Source: Ornithinibacillus bavariensis (GTDB taxonomy: Bacteria > Bacillota > Bacilli > Bacillales > Amphibacillaceae). Taken from it: a stretch of DNA of 64,000 nucleotides. Below, piece after piece: positions 42,754 to 50,985 of this stretch. The notes beneath the pieces are model-generated. The model was not told the origin of the DNA and searched no databases. It worked only from the letters and a program-made list of their open reading frames with translations. Where the stretch lies: NCBI RefSeq assembly GCF_050433565.1, contig NZ_JBNPWZ010000001.1:620001-684000 (forward strand), written 5' to 3'. Position 1 is the stretch's first letter. Each line of letters begins with the position of its first letter. The translations under genes were made by a program, and so were the position numbers.

Positions 42754-43073
42754 ATTAACACCCCCTGCTCATAAATTGGATATTCTAATCTATCCACTAT
42801 TACATTATGTAAATACTTATTTTATGAAGTAGATAAACGTGTAAAATAATAGAAAATCCATGTTTGTCTAATAGATTTATACCCTATGAATAAAAGCGTA
42901 TGTACAAAGACATACGCTTTTTTGGAGGTGATCCATATGATGCCGCTGTAGGATACGGCTACTATAAACTATGTAAAGATTATTAATCTGTTTGGACGTC
43001 TGAATTATTATTTATAGATTTTAGATTTTATATGTAATTGTTTATAGTAAAAATACCTTACTAATAAAGTCAG
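42754..43073. other. Spacer with a strong hairpin
   Basis: AAAAGCGTATGT-ACAAAG-ACATACGCTTTT (42894-42923) is a 12-bp hairpin with a T tail. Just after it GGAGGTGATCCATATGATGC looks like a ribosome site, but only a 4-codon frame or an unstarted YDAAVGYGYY frame follows, perhaps a decayed small coat-type gene. Confidence 0.5.
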
Positions 43074-43325
43074 ATGAACTATAATTGGTATATTTATGTA
43101 ATAGATATTAGTCTATTACATTTTGACAAAGTAAATACTATATGTGTACCAAATATAGCAATTCTTTATAAGAATAGTGGTAATATCCCAGGCAATTTTG
43201 GTGACACTGCATTCAGTATTAACAATACATTTGATACTAATATGCTTGAAAACCTATGGTATAAAAAAATAAAAATACCCTCTCCTTGGGGTGCAGTACC
43301 CTTTGAGACGGATCTTTTTAATTGA
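43074..43325 (+). CDS. Uncertain ORF, weak GerPA/GerPF resemblance
   Basis: The ORF has 83 codons without a clear ribosome site. SGNIPGNFGDTAFSINNTFD faintly resembles the SFNTGD...NTFD core of spore-germination GerP proteins. The 3' end overlaps the left extension of the DUF3231 frame, which is itself not used. It may be a remnant. Treat it as tentative. Confidence 0.3.
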   Translation: MNYNWYIYVIDISLLHFDKVNTICVPNIAILYKNSGNIPGNFGDTAFSINNTFDTNMLENLWYKKIKIPSPWGAVPFETDLFN

Positions 43326-43407
43326 AGAATTGTACGGATTGCTCATTCATAAATTTTTCCTATTCCGGGCATATTATTCTGTGACGAATGGAATAGGAGG
43401 TTGTCTT

Positions 43408-44460
43408 ATGGAATACGCCGATAAAGAATTAAATCCATTTCATGTTATGAAACCACTTAGTTTGAGTACAAGAGAACAGGATGAATCACAACCTTTAACA
43501 GTTATTGAAATGGGTAAATTATGGACTACTTATGTTGGAAATAGTATGTCAAGTCAAATCCTCTCTTATTTTCTTCAACAGTGTGAGGATGAGTATATTA
43601 AGAAGTTATTGGAGAATGCCTTAGCATTAAGTAAGGACTTTTTGCAAAGGGTTGGAAAATTTCTAGAGGAAGAAAATTTCCCTATACCAGCAGGTTTTAC
43701 TCAAGAGGATGTAAATCTTGGTGCCCCGCGTTTGTACGAAGATGAATTTTATGTACATTATTTAAAATATGTAGCTAAGGGTGGTATGAGCATATATGCA
43801 GTGGCAATCCCGTTGGTAATAAGGGAGGATATAAGAGAGTTTTTCATTTATGCAAATGAATGTACATCTATCCTTTTGGGGCAAATTAATAATATTTTAT
43901 ATGGCAAGAAATACACTGTAATGCCTCCAATCATTCCAACACCTGAGAAAAATGATTTTATAAAAAACCAAAACTACTTAAACGGTTGGTTTGGAGATGT
44001 CAGACCACTACATGCCATGGAGATTGTTCATCTATACGATAACATTGAAAATAACACAACAAGTAAAGCTTTATTATTAGGATTTTATCAGACCGTTAAA
44101 GACGAAAAGATAAAGGCTTTGTTTAAACGAGGCTTAGAAATGACTGATAAGGCAGTGAAGCAATTTAGTGAAAAGCTTCATGTTGAGAACCTACAAACAC
44201 CTTCATACATAGACCATTTGGTAACAACATCCACTTATTCTCCTTTTTCGGATAAAATAATGGTATATCATAAATTCGACATGTTCTCTATAAAGATGCG
44301 GTCATTTGGGAATGCATTGGCGGTAAATGGAAGAAGAGATATAGCTGCATTATATGGAAGAGCGATGATTAACGTTGGATTATTTGTCGATGATGCTGCA
44401 AATATCTTAATTGATAGAGGCTGGCTGGAATCACCGCCAAAAGCATTCGATAGAAAATAA
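43408..44460 (+). CDS. DUF3231 family protein (CotF-like repeat)
   Basis: The product has 350 residues from ATG 43408 behind ATAGGAGGTTG; the frame is open from 43291. Two related halves are visible: PLTVIEMGKLWTTYVGNSMS (about 32-51) and RPLHAMEIVHLYDNIENNTT (about 204-223). Each is followed by an all-helical segment, matching the duplicated ferritin-like DUF3231 found in spore-formers. It is probably coat- or spore-associated. A terminator follows. Confidence 0.82.
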   Translation: MEYADKELNPFHVMKPLSLSTREQDESQPLTVIEMGKLWTTYVGNSMSSQILSYFLQQCEDEYIKKLLENALALSKDFLQRVGKFLEEENFPIPAGFTQEDVNLGAPRLYEDEFYVHYLKYVAKGGMSIYAVAIPLVIREDIREFFIYANECTSILLGQINNILYGKKYTVMPPIIPTPEKNDFIKNQNYLNGWFGDVRPLHAMEIVHLYDNIENNTTSKALLLGFYQTVKDEKIKALFKRGLEMTDKAVKQFSEKLHVENLQTPSYIDHLVTTSTYSPFSDKIMVYHKFDMFSIKMRSFGNALAVNGRRDIAALYGRAMINVGLFVDDAANILIDRGWLESPPKAFDRK

Positions 44461-44518
44461 TTTTGATGACTTACAATAGCTAAGATTTGTTACCAATGAC
44501 ACAAAACTACTAAATGTA

Positions 44519-44547
44519 AAAACCTTGTTGAATCAAGGTTTTTTTAT
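44519..44547 (+). terminator. Terminator after the DUF3231 gene
   Basis: AAAACCTTG-TTGAAT-CAAGGTTTT with a T-rich tail. Confidence 0.88.
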
Positions 44548-44724
44548 TTTAGTTTCAGTATAATCGAGGCTACATTATCTAAGAGGTATAATTTCAAAAA
44601 TAATCAATCTAAATCTTAAGACTGATAATATTTACACCTATAGGCTAATAGATTAAATGCTTGATGGGTGGTAGAATCATCCATGAATAATAATCTATTG
44701 GATGCTTGAGGGGGCTTAAAACGA

Positions 44725-45918
44725 ATGAGCAAGAACCTTAGTCAAATTTCACAAGACTTAGTAAAAGAAAAACTAGAAAGTTATTGGCCAAATTTCGATT
44801 TGGTTGCATTTGCCTTATATGATACGAGCAATGTGTATTTATTCAATCATCCTAAATTCAAGCAACATAATAAATTTCAAACCTTACAAAGGGATTACCA
44901 ATTTAACGGTTGTACATTAATTTTGTATGAAGGTTATCCTACAGCAATAGTTGATTTAGAATTGTATGATGACTATGAAGGGTTGTATTCAATTTTTGTA
45001 CATGAGTTATTTCATGGGTTTCAATATCTTAAAGGTGAAAGTAGATTTCCAGATGAAATTATAGGCCTTACTTATCCATTATTAAAAGAAAATGTAGAAT
45101 TACGAAATCGGGAAAGAGCTATTCTTTTCGACGCCATGTTGGAAGATGATTTAATGAAGAAGAAACAATATCTTAACACTTTTATTTCCTTAAGAGAAAA
45201 AAGAGCAGCTAATATGGATAACTATATTACATATGAAAATTTAGTTGAAACCATTGAAGGACCAGCTTGGTATGTTGAGCTAAAGGCATATTCAGAAAAA
45301 AGCACGATTGAACACAAATTAATTATCAAAAAATATGGACAGCATCTAATCGATAAATTTGAATCTACTTTAGACATACGAAAGAGTTGTTATAGTTCAG
45401 GCTTGGTTATGTGTTTATTATTGGATGATTTTTTACCGGATTGGAAGGAAGGCTTTTGGGATAAGCCAGAAACACTATACGATTTAATAAAACAAAACTC
45501 CGATAACATCGGAAAAATACGTGATGTGGAAATAAGTGCTGAAACAGAGAAAGTAATTAATTTTGTTAAGCAAAAAAGGAATTGCTCATTGGAAAGCTTT
45601 GAGCAGCAAAACGGAATACATCTATTTATTGAAGGTGAAATAAAGGCTATATCTTTTGACCCGATGAATATCGTCCCACTTGAGGATAGGCTGTTACATA
45701 AGAACTTTATTAAAGTAAGAATTAACAATAAAGACTACCTTATTAAACAACCTGTCATAGCACATTGTAAAGACGGATTTCGAAATATTACTACATTACA
45801 TCTCATTTTACAGAAAAATCCCATTGAAAACATTGATTCACTTACAATTGAAGGGATAGGAGTAATTAATGGAAGCTATAAGAAGCAGGAAAATGGTTAT
45901 ACGATAATTTGTGAATGA
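44725..45918 (+). CDS. Putative HEXXH metallopeptidase, unknown family
   Basis: The product has 397 residues. GLYSIFVHELFHGFQYLKGE contains HELFH (His93, Glu94, His97), the zinc-binding helix of gluzincin/metzincin-type proteases. A later NLVETIEGPAWYVELKAY (Glu175, Glu178) could give the third ligand. There is no signal peptide or membrane helix, so the protein is cytosolic. The C-terminal 120 residues are strand-rich (IHLFIEGEIKAISFD, FIKVRINNKDYLIKQP) and may form a separate domain. I cannot name a family. RBS GAGGGGGC precedes ATG 44725. The 52-bp repeat array starts 81 nt after the stop. Confidence 0.65.
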   Translation: MSKNLSQISQDLVKEKLESYWPNFDLVAFALYDTSNVYLFNHPKFKQHNKFQTLQRDYQFNGCTLILYEGYPTAIVDLELYDDYEGLYSIFVHELFHGFQYLKGESRFPDEIIGLTYPLLKENVELRNRERAILFDAMLEDDLMKKKQYLNTFISLREKRAANMDNYITYENLVETIEGPAWYVELKAYSEKSTIEHKLIIKKYGQHLIDKFESTLDIRKSCYSSGLVMCLLLDDFLPDWKEGFWDKPETLYDLIKQNSDNIGKIRDVEISAETEKVINFVKQKRNCSLESFEQQNGIHLFIEGEIKAISFDPMNIVPLEDRLLHKNFIKVRINNKDYLIKQPVIAHCKDGFRNITTLHLILQKNPIENIDSLTIEGIGVINGSYKKQENGYTIICE

Positions 45919-45998
45919 AGCCCCTTTTCTTTTATAACATACCATGAAAATAATAAGCTACTATATCAAAAAAGACATAATAAAATTGATCCAGTAAC

Positions 45999-46419
45999 TA
46001 AGCTTCATTTCAGTCCAGATTATTATATGAAATGAAACATAGAGGTGGTCTAAGCTTCATTTTAGTCCAGATTATTATATGAAATGAAACATAGAGGTGG
46101 TCTAAGCTTCATTTTAGTCCAGATTATTATATGAAATGAAACATAGAGGTGGCCTAAGCTTCATTTCAGTCCAGATTATTTTACGAAATGATGCATAGAG
46201 GTAATCTAAGCTTCATTTCAGTCCAGATTATTTTACGAAATGAAGCATAGAGGTGGCCTAAGCTTCATTTCAGTCCAGATTATTATATGAAATGAAGCAT
46301 AGAGGTGGTCTAAGCTTCATTTTAGTCCAGATTATTATATGAAATGAAGCATAGAGGTGGTCTAAGCTTCATTTTAGTCCAGATTATTATATGAAATGAA
46401 GCATAGAGGTGGTCTAAGC
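45999..46419. repeat. 52-bp tandem repeat array, hairpin units
   Basis: There are eight full units starting at 45999, 46051, 46103, 46155, 46207, 46259, 46311 and 46363, and a ninth cut by the gap at 46415. Each unit starts TAAGCTTCATTTCAGTCCAG and ends CATAGAGGTGGTC. Within a unit GCTTCATTTCA and TGAAATGAAGC are inverted (perfect in unit 6). Variation is limited to a few positions. No variable spacers are present, so it is not CRISPR; 52 is not a multiple of 3, so it is not coding. Confidence 0.95.
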
Positions 46420-46514
46420 NNNNNNNNNNNNNNNNNNNNNNNNNNNNNNNNNNNNNNNNNNNNNNNNNNNNNNNNNNNNNNNNNNNNNNNNNNNNNNNNN
46501 NNNNNNNNNNNNNN
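46420..46514. other. Assembly gap (95 N)
   Basis: The gap falls inside the 52-bp array: TAAGC precedes it and TAAGCTTCATTTCA follows it. The true number of repeat units is unknown. The flanking unit on the right is degenerate after 14 nt. Confidence 0.98.
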
Positions 46515-46813
46515 TAAGCTTCATTTCACTCTAAAAAATTATCCAAAATGACGAACAGGGGTCACCTATATATAGTTTGGCTTTCAACCGGAGGGAGCAA
46601 GGCTAGAGAGATTCTAGAATAGAGGAGAATGTTTTTGATTATCTTATTCTTTTAGTTAAATACCCATTAGACAACTGTTATTGCTGGAAATATAGATTAA
46701 AATAATGACAATGTAATTTTCCTCCTTCAAGACAAATAGCCCCCTATTTTTAGACAATCTAGTAATTGGGGGGCATTCATCTTGGTAGATATTAAATCAT
46801 TCTTAATCCCTCA
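46515..46813. other. Array edge and spacer
   Basis: It begins with a degenerate last unit, then has no gene. GCCCCC (about 46739) / GGGGGGC (about 46770) can form a wide hairpin downstream of the minus-strand DUF779 gene, a weak terminator candidate. Confidence 0.5.
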
Positions 46814-47170
46814 CTATTGTCCTAACGCAATTCGCTCTTCCTTTGTAAACACTCTCGACCTAGTTAGGAATCGCTTCCCTTCTGGTCCTTCGACTGAAAA
46901 CATGCCACCTCTACCTTCAACTACATCAATAATAAGCTGTGTATGCTTCCAATATTCATATTGATCCTTCGAAATATAAAAAGGTGTGTTACCAATCTCT
47001 CCTAATAGAATGTCGGATTCGCCAATTCGAAATTCCCCTCGTGGATAGCACATAGGGGAGCTACCATCACAGCAGCCCCCAGATTGGTGAAACATTAAGT
47101 CTCCATGTATCGTTTTTAATTTATCTAGTAGCTTTAGTGTTTCATCAGTAGCGATTACACGTTCAACCAT
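46814..47170 (-). CDS. DUF779 protein
   Basis: The product has 118 residues. It opens near ATDETLKLLDKLKTIHGDLM. FHQSGGCCDGSSPMCYPRGE has a conserved Cys cluster, and LGEIGNTPFYISKDQYEYWK plus IIDVVEGRGGMFSVEGPEGK complete the DUF779 pattern. This family is found next to acetaldehyde/aldehyde dehydrogenases of the AcoD/ExaC type, as here (69 nt after the dehydrogenase). Its role is unknown; the Cys cluster suggests metal binding. Confidence 0.9.
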   Translation of the reverse strand: MVERVIATDETLKLLDKLKTIHGDLMFHQSGGCCDGSSPMCYPRGEFRIGESDILLGEIGNTPFYISKDQYEYWKHTQLIIDVVEGRGGMFSVEGPEGKRFLTRSRVFTKEERIALGQ

Positions 47171-47239
47171 TTATTTCACCTCTTCAATTTTTTAAATTTA
47201 ATCTATTATTTAGCAAGCAGAATTGCATGAATTAATCGA

Positions 47240-48760
47240 TTAGAACAATCCAACAGGTCCTTCACTATAGCTTACTAGTAGATTCTTTGTTTGTTGGTAA
47301 TGGGAAAGCATCATTTGATGATTTTCTCTTCCAATGCCTGATTTCTTATACCCACCAAAGGCTGCATGTGCTGGATATTGGTGATAGCAATTCGTCCATA
47401 CTCTTCCTGCTTGAATGCCACGACCGAAGCGGTATGCTGTATGAATATCACGGCTCCAAACTCCTGCTCCTAGGCCATAAAGTGTATCATTTGCAATCTG
47501 CATTGCCTCTTCCTTGTCTTTAAAAGTAGTAACTGAGAGTACTGGTCCAAAGATCTCTTCCTGGAAAATACGCATATTATTATTTCCTTTAAAAATGGTT
47601 GGCTTAATATAGTATCCCTCTGATAGCTCGCCCTCAAGTTTATTTACTGTTCCACCGACAAGTACTTCAGCACCTTCTTGCTTTCCAATATCCAAATAAG
47701 AAAGAATTTTTTCCATTTGTTCAGTAGAAGCTTGGGCACCCATCATTGTTTCCGTATCAAGTGGGTGACCGATTTTAATTTGATTGACTCGCTCAATAGC
47801 CCTTTCCATAAAAGAATCATAAATAGATTCATGGATTAATGCTCTTGACGGGCAAGTACAGACTTCTCCTTGATTCAATGCAAACATTACTAGACCTTCT
47901 ACAGCTTTATCTAAGAAAGCATCATCTTTATCCATTACATCAGGAAAGAATATATTCGGTGATTTTCCACCCAATTCTAACGTAACTGGAATTAAATTTT
48001 CAGATGCATATTGCATAATTAATCGGCCTGTTGTTGTTTCACCTGTAAAGGCAATTTTGGCGATACGACTATTAGTCGCAAGGGGCTTTCCAGCTTCCAG
48101 TCCAAAACCGTTTACAATATTTACAACCCCAGGTGGTAGTAGATCATGAATTAATTCCATCAATACGTGAATAGAAGCAGGAGTCTGTTCAGCTGGCTTT
48201 AATACAACACAATTTCCTGCAGCTAATGCTGGTGCCAATTTCCAAGTTGCCATTAGAAGCGGGAAATTCCATGGAATGATTTGTCCAACTACCCCTAGTG
48301 GCTCATGAAAATGGTATGCAACTGTATCATGATCAATTTCACTAATACCACCTTCCTGAGCGCGTATTGCCCCTGCAAAATAACGAAAATGATCAATAGC
48401 AAGTGGTAAGTCAGCCGCAAGTGTTTCTCTGACGGCTTTTCCGTTATCCCATGTTTCTGCGACAGCTAGCAATTCTAAATTTTCCTCTATACGATCAGCG
48501 ATTTTATTTAAGATATTTGCACGTTCAGCTACAGATGTAGTTCCCCAAGCTTCTTTTGCCGCGTGGGCAGCATCAATTGCTGCATCAACATCTTCTTTCG
48601 TAGAGCGAGCAATCTCACAAAAAACCAGTCCTGTGACTGGGCTTACATTTTTAAAGTACTCACCACTAACAGGAGGACGATATTCACCACCAATATAGTT
48701 ATCGTACCTCTCTTTAAAATGTACTAACGCCCCATCCGTATTTGGATTTGCATACTTCAT
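47240..48760 (-). CDS. NAD-dependent aldehyde dehydrogenase
   Basis: The product has 506 residues. It has GVVGQIIPWNFPLLMATWKL (NAD loop), LKPAEQTP, Glu in TLELGGKSPNIFF and the catalytic Cys301 in NQGEVCTCPSRALI. The tandem Cys and the DUF779 neighbour point to the AcoD/ExaC (acetaldehyde or short-chain aldehyde) group. It oxidises aldehydes to acids. GAGGAGGAA precedes ATG 48760. A perfect palindrome at 48823-48838 in the leader may be an operator. Confidence 0.92.
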   Translation of the reverse strand: MKYANPNTDGALVHFKERYDNYIGGEYRPPVSGEYFKNVSPVTGLVFCEIARSTKEDVDAAIDAAHAAKEAWGTTSVAERANILNKIADRIEENLELLAVAETWDNGKAVRETLAADLPLAIDHFRYFAGAIRAQEGGISEIDHDTVAYHFHEPLGVVGQIIPWNFPLLMATWKLAPALAAGNCVVLKPAEQTPASIHVLMELIHDLLPPGVVNIVNGFGLEAGKPLATNSRIAKIAFTGETTTGRLIMQYASENLIPVTLELGGKSPNIFFPDVMDKDDAFLDKAVEGLVMFALNQGEVCTCPSRALIHESIYDSFMERAIERVNQIKIGHPLDTETMMGAQASTEQMEKILSYLDIGKQEGAEVLVGGTVNKLEGELSEGYYIKPTIFKGNNNMRIFQEEIFGPVLSVTTFKDKEEAMQIANDTLYGLGAGVWSRDIHTAYRFGRGIQAGRVWTNCYHQYPAHAAFGGYKKSGIGRENHQMMLSHYQQTKNLLVSYSEGPVGLF

Positions 48761-48822
48761 GAAAGTAATTCCTCCTCATTTATTTGATAAAGAACCTAGA
48801 AGAAGTCCCTATTTAATGGCTA

Positions 48823-48838
48823 TTCCAATATATTGGAA
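48823..48838. promoter_or_regulatory. Palindrome upstream of aldehyde dehydrogenase
   Basis: TTCCAATATATTGGAA is a perfect 16-bp palindrome 63 nt before the dehydrogenase start. The position fits an operator. I do not recognise the regulator. Confidence 0.5.
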
Positions 48839-48978
48839 AATATTCACAAGCTATCGAGTAATTTTCATATTAAATCTCTTTGCATAATATCTACATACGA
48901 TGTTTCCTATCCAATTCAAAAGTAAAAAGTAAACAACAATGTAGGCCATTGTTCATACAATATGTTGGGGGTGAAATA

Positions 48979-49419
48979 ATGGCACGAGCGAGTTATCGAA
49001 ATTCAGATGTGGATTTAATGGCAAGAATGATGAGAGCGGAGGCTGAAGGAGAAGGAAAGCTGGGAATGTTATTTGTTGGAAATGTAATTGTAAATCGCCT
49101 TGTAGCAAATTGCTTAGACTTTGCAGATTTACGGACAATTCCTCAAGTGATTTTTCAGGTGCAAGGAGGAAATTATTCCTTTGAAGCTGTTCAAAAGGGA
49201 AGTGGATTTTATCAACGTGCAAGAGAATCTGAAAGAAGATTAGCAAGACAAAACTTGGAATATTGGAGACAGCATCCGGCAAAATATTCTCTGTGGTATT
49301 TTAATCCATATGGTCCATGCCCGCCAACATGGTATGGTCAACCAAGAACTGGTCAATTTAAAAACCATTGTTTTTATGAACCAGAAGCAGGAACTTGTGC
49401 TAGTGTATATAGCGGATAA
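48979..49419 (+). CDS. cwlJ: Spore cortex-lytic enzyme CwlJ
   Basis: The product has 146 residues from ATG 48979 behind GGGGGTGAAATA; the frame is open from 48880. DVDLMARMMRAEAEGEGKLG carries the catalytic Glu of SleB/CwlJ hydrolase-2 domains. GGNYSFEAVQKGSGFYQRAR and SLWYFNPYGPCPPTWYGQPR are also typical, and no signal peptide or binding domain is present, as expected for CwlJ. It degrades spore-cortex peptidoglycan during germination. gerQ, often its neighbour, is not seen downstream. Confidence 0.9.
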   Translation: MARASYRNSDVDLMARMMRAEAEGEGKLGMLFVGNVIVNRLVANCLDFADLRTIPQVIFQVQGGNYSFEAVQKGSGFYQRARESERRLARQNLEYWRQHPAKYSLWYFNPYGPCPPTWYGQPRTGQFKNHCFYEPEAGTCASVYSG

Positions 49420-49475
49420 TGGGATAAAGAGTAGTAATAATTGCTGTTATATAGAAATGCTTAGCCAGAATAGGC

Positions 49476-49715
49476 TCATAACGGCGTCGTAATTATTTTT
49501 CCTGTTTCACCTGTATCAATGTAATACTCGATATCAATTGGTCTTTGAATATATAATTTTTCCGTTATTTCCACTCTTTTTTTGTACCTTCCTCTAGAAA
49601 ATTTGCAAAAAATGTAATTTCCTTCTATACGATGGATGATGATGTCGTCCACACCAATTATAAAAATACTTCTCTTTGAAGGGAGTTCAGTTCGTAAATC
49701 GATTCTTGACTCCCT
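49476..49715 (-). pseudogene. Unrecognised ORF without a standard start
   Basis: The minus-strand frame is open for 79 codons, reading RIDLRTELPSKRSIFIIGVD and later YIQRPIDIEYYIDTGETGK, ending TTPL. GAAGGGAG lies 6 nt before an ATC codon, but no ATG, GTG or TTG exists until an internal GTG. Another broken minus-strand frame (about 49820-49925, KMMANIPRKSIYEMTITFLS) lies upstream. Together they look like a decayed gene or gene pair between cwlJ and the reductase. The function is unknown. Confidence 0.4.
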
Positions 49716-49957
49716 TCAAGGTGATAGCATTGTTCGACAACTATGATCTAGAGCATCATAACACCACCCACCTTCTGAACAATTTAATACCAATTCAGTG
49801 AGACTTCTTCAAATATGATTCAGCCATCACTTAAAAAAGTAATAGTCATTTCGTATATGGATTTCCTCGGAATGTTAGCCATCATTTTGATTTCTCTCTT
49901 TTGGACTGTAATTAATTCGTAAGTAACGTTGAAAAGCTTGTTGATAATTCATCATAA

Positions 49958-50007
49958 TTGACTTCCTATATATTTTCCGTTATATTTATATCTCGAATTC
50001 GAGATAT
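49958..50007 (+). promoter_or_regulatory. Promoter with MhqR-type operator
   Basis: The -35 box TTGACT (49958-49963), a 17-nt spacer and the -10 box TATATT (49981-49986). The perfect palindrome ATATCTCGAATTCGAGATAT (49988-50007) covers the transcription start. It matches the TATCTCGAA-TCGAGATA operator I recall for MhqR of B. subtilis, a MarR-type repressor relieved by quinones. Confidence 0.8.
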
Positions 50008-50028
50008 AATGGAAGGGGATTTTATATA

Positions 50029-50577
50029 ATGAAAGTAGGTATTATACTAGGCAGTCTTCGAAAAGAATCATTCTCTAAAAAAGTTGCGTCTAACGTAGCT
50101 TCTTTATTCCCAAAAGGATATGAAACAGAGTTTGTAGAAATAGGAAATCTACCTTTATTTAATCAGGATTATGAAGGCAATCTCGGAACGCCTTCTATAT
50201 ATACGGAATTTCGTAATAAAATTAAAGGAATGGATGCGGTTCTATTCGTAACTCCTGAATATAACCGCTCTGTTCCTGCTGTATTGAAAAATGCATTAGA
50301 TGTAGCTTCTCGCCCATACGGTGAAAGTGCATGGTCTGGTAAACCTGCAGCAATTATCAGTATATCACCAGGAGCCTTGAGTGGATTTGGTGCAAATCAT
50401 CATTTACGTCAAATTCTAGCTTTCTTAAACATGCCAGTAGTTCAACAACCAGAAGCTTATATTGGAAATGTGCATGAATTATTAGATGAAGAAGGAAAAC
50501 TAAACAATGAAGAAACTGTTCAATTTTTACAGTCCTTTGTTGATACGTTCGTTGATTTGATTCAAAGAAACAAATAA
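50029..50577 (+). CDS. NAD(P)H-dependent FMN reductase
   Basis: The product has 182 residues. KVGIILGSLRKESFSKKVAS is the FMN-phosphate loop of the flavodoxin-like NADPH-dependent FMN reductases, and LFVTPEYNRSVPAVLKNALD is the second conserved element. Related enzymes reduce azo dyes and quinones by two electrons. The MhqR-type operator 22 nt upstream of the start places it in the quinone-stress regulon. RBS AAGGGGAT precedes ATG 50029. Confidence 0.9.
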   Translation: MKVGIILGSLRKESFSKKVASNVASLFPKGYETEFVEIGNLPLFNQDYEGNLGTPSIYTEFRNKIKGMDAVLFVTPEYNRSVPAVLKNALDVASRPYGESAWSGKPAAIISISPGALSGFGANHHLRQILAFLNMPVVQQPEAYIGNVHELLDEEGKLNNEETVQFLQSFVDTFVDLIQRNK

Positions 50578-50770
50578 TGTGAATATAACAGGATAAAATT
50601 TCATTCAAAGGGTTGGCATTTTATTAGGGAATTCTCCTTAAGTGCCAACCTTTTATTAATCTATCCGAATGTATTTTATCTTTTGTAGATAAATATAGAA
50701 GTTTTTTCTCTATAAAATATTATGGAACATAACCAGTTGACAATTATCAAAATCAGTATTAACATTATAT

Positions 50771-50799
50771 TTAATTAAGAATAACTTAATTAAGAATAA
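50771..50799 (+). repeat. 14-bp tandem direct repeat
   Basis: TTAATTAAGAATAA occurs at 50771-50784 and again at 50786-50799, at and just upstream of the promoter of the dioxygenase operon. Confidence 0.7.
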
Positions 50800-50854
50800 A
50801 ACGTGCAAGTTCGTATTATTTTTTTGCTGAAAATTATCTCGAATTAGAGATAAT
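50790..50854 (+). promoter_or_regulatory. Promoter and second MhqR-type operator
   Basis: TTAAGA (50790-50795), 18 nt, TATTAT (50814-50819). Downstream lies ATTATCTC-GAATTA-GAGATAAT (50833-50854), a near copy of the operator at 49988. It is 131 nt before the first dioxygenase gene. Confidence 0.7.
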
Positions 50855-50985
50855 TGATTCAAAGCCACTCATAAATAAATTGAGACGCTTTGAGTAGTTT
50901 TTGGTAAGTCTAGAAGTATGAATCAATGTCGGCTAGTTCTGACATGAATGTATAAACTAAATGATAATACAAAGGAGACGATGGG

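Noticed and set aside
42926..42990. Small gene after the 42894-42923 hairpin
   Set aside because: The ribosome site leads to only four codons before TAG; the YDAAVGYGYY frame has no start codon.
45999..46419. CRISPR array
   Set aside because: Units are contiguous 52-bp near-identical copies without variable spacers, and no cas gene is nearby.
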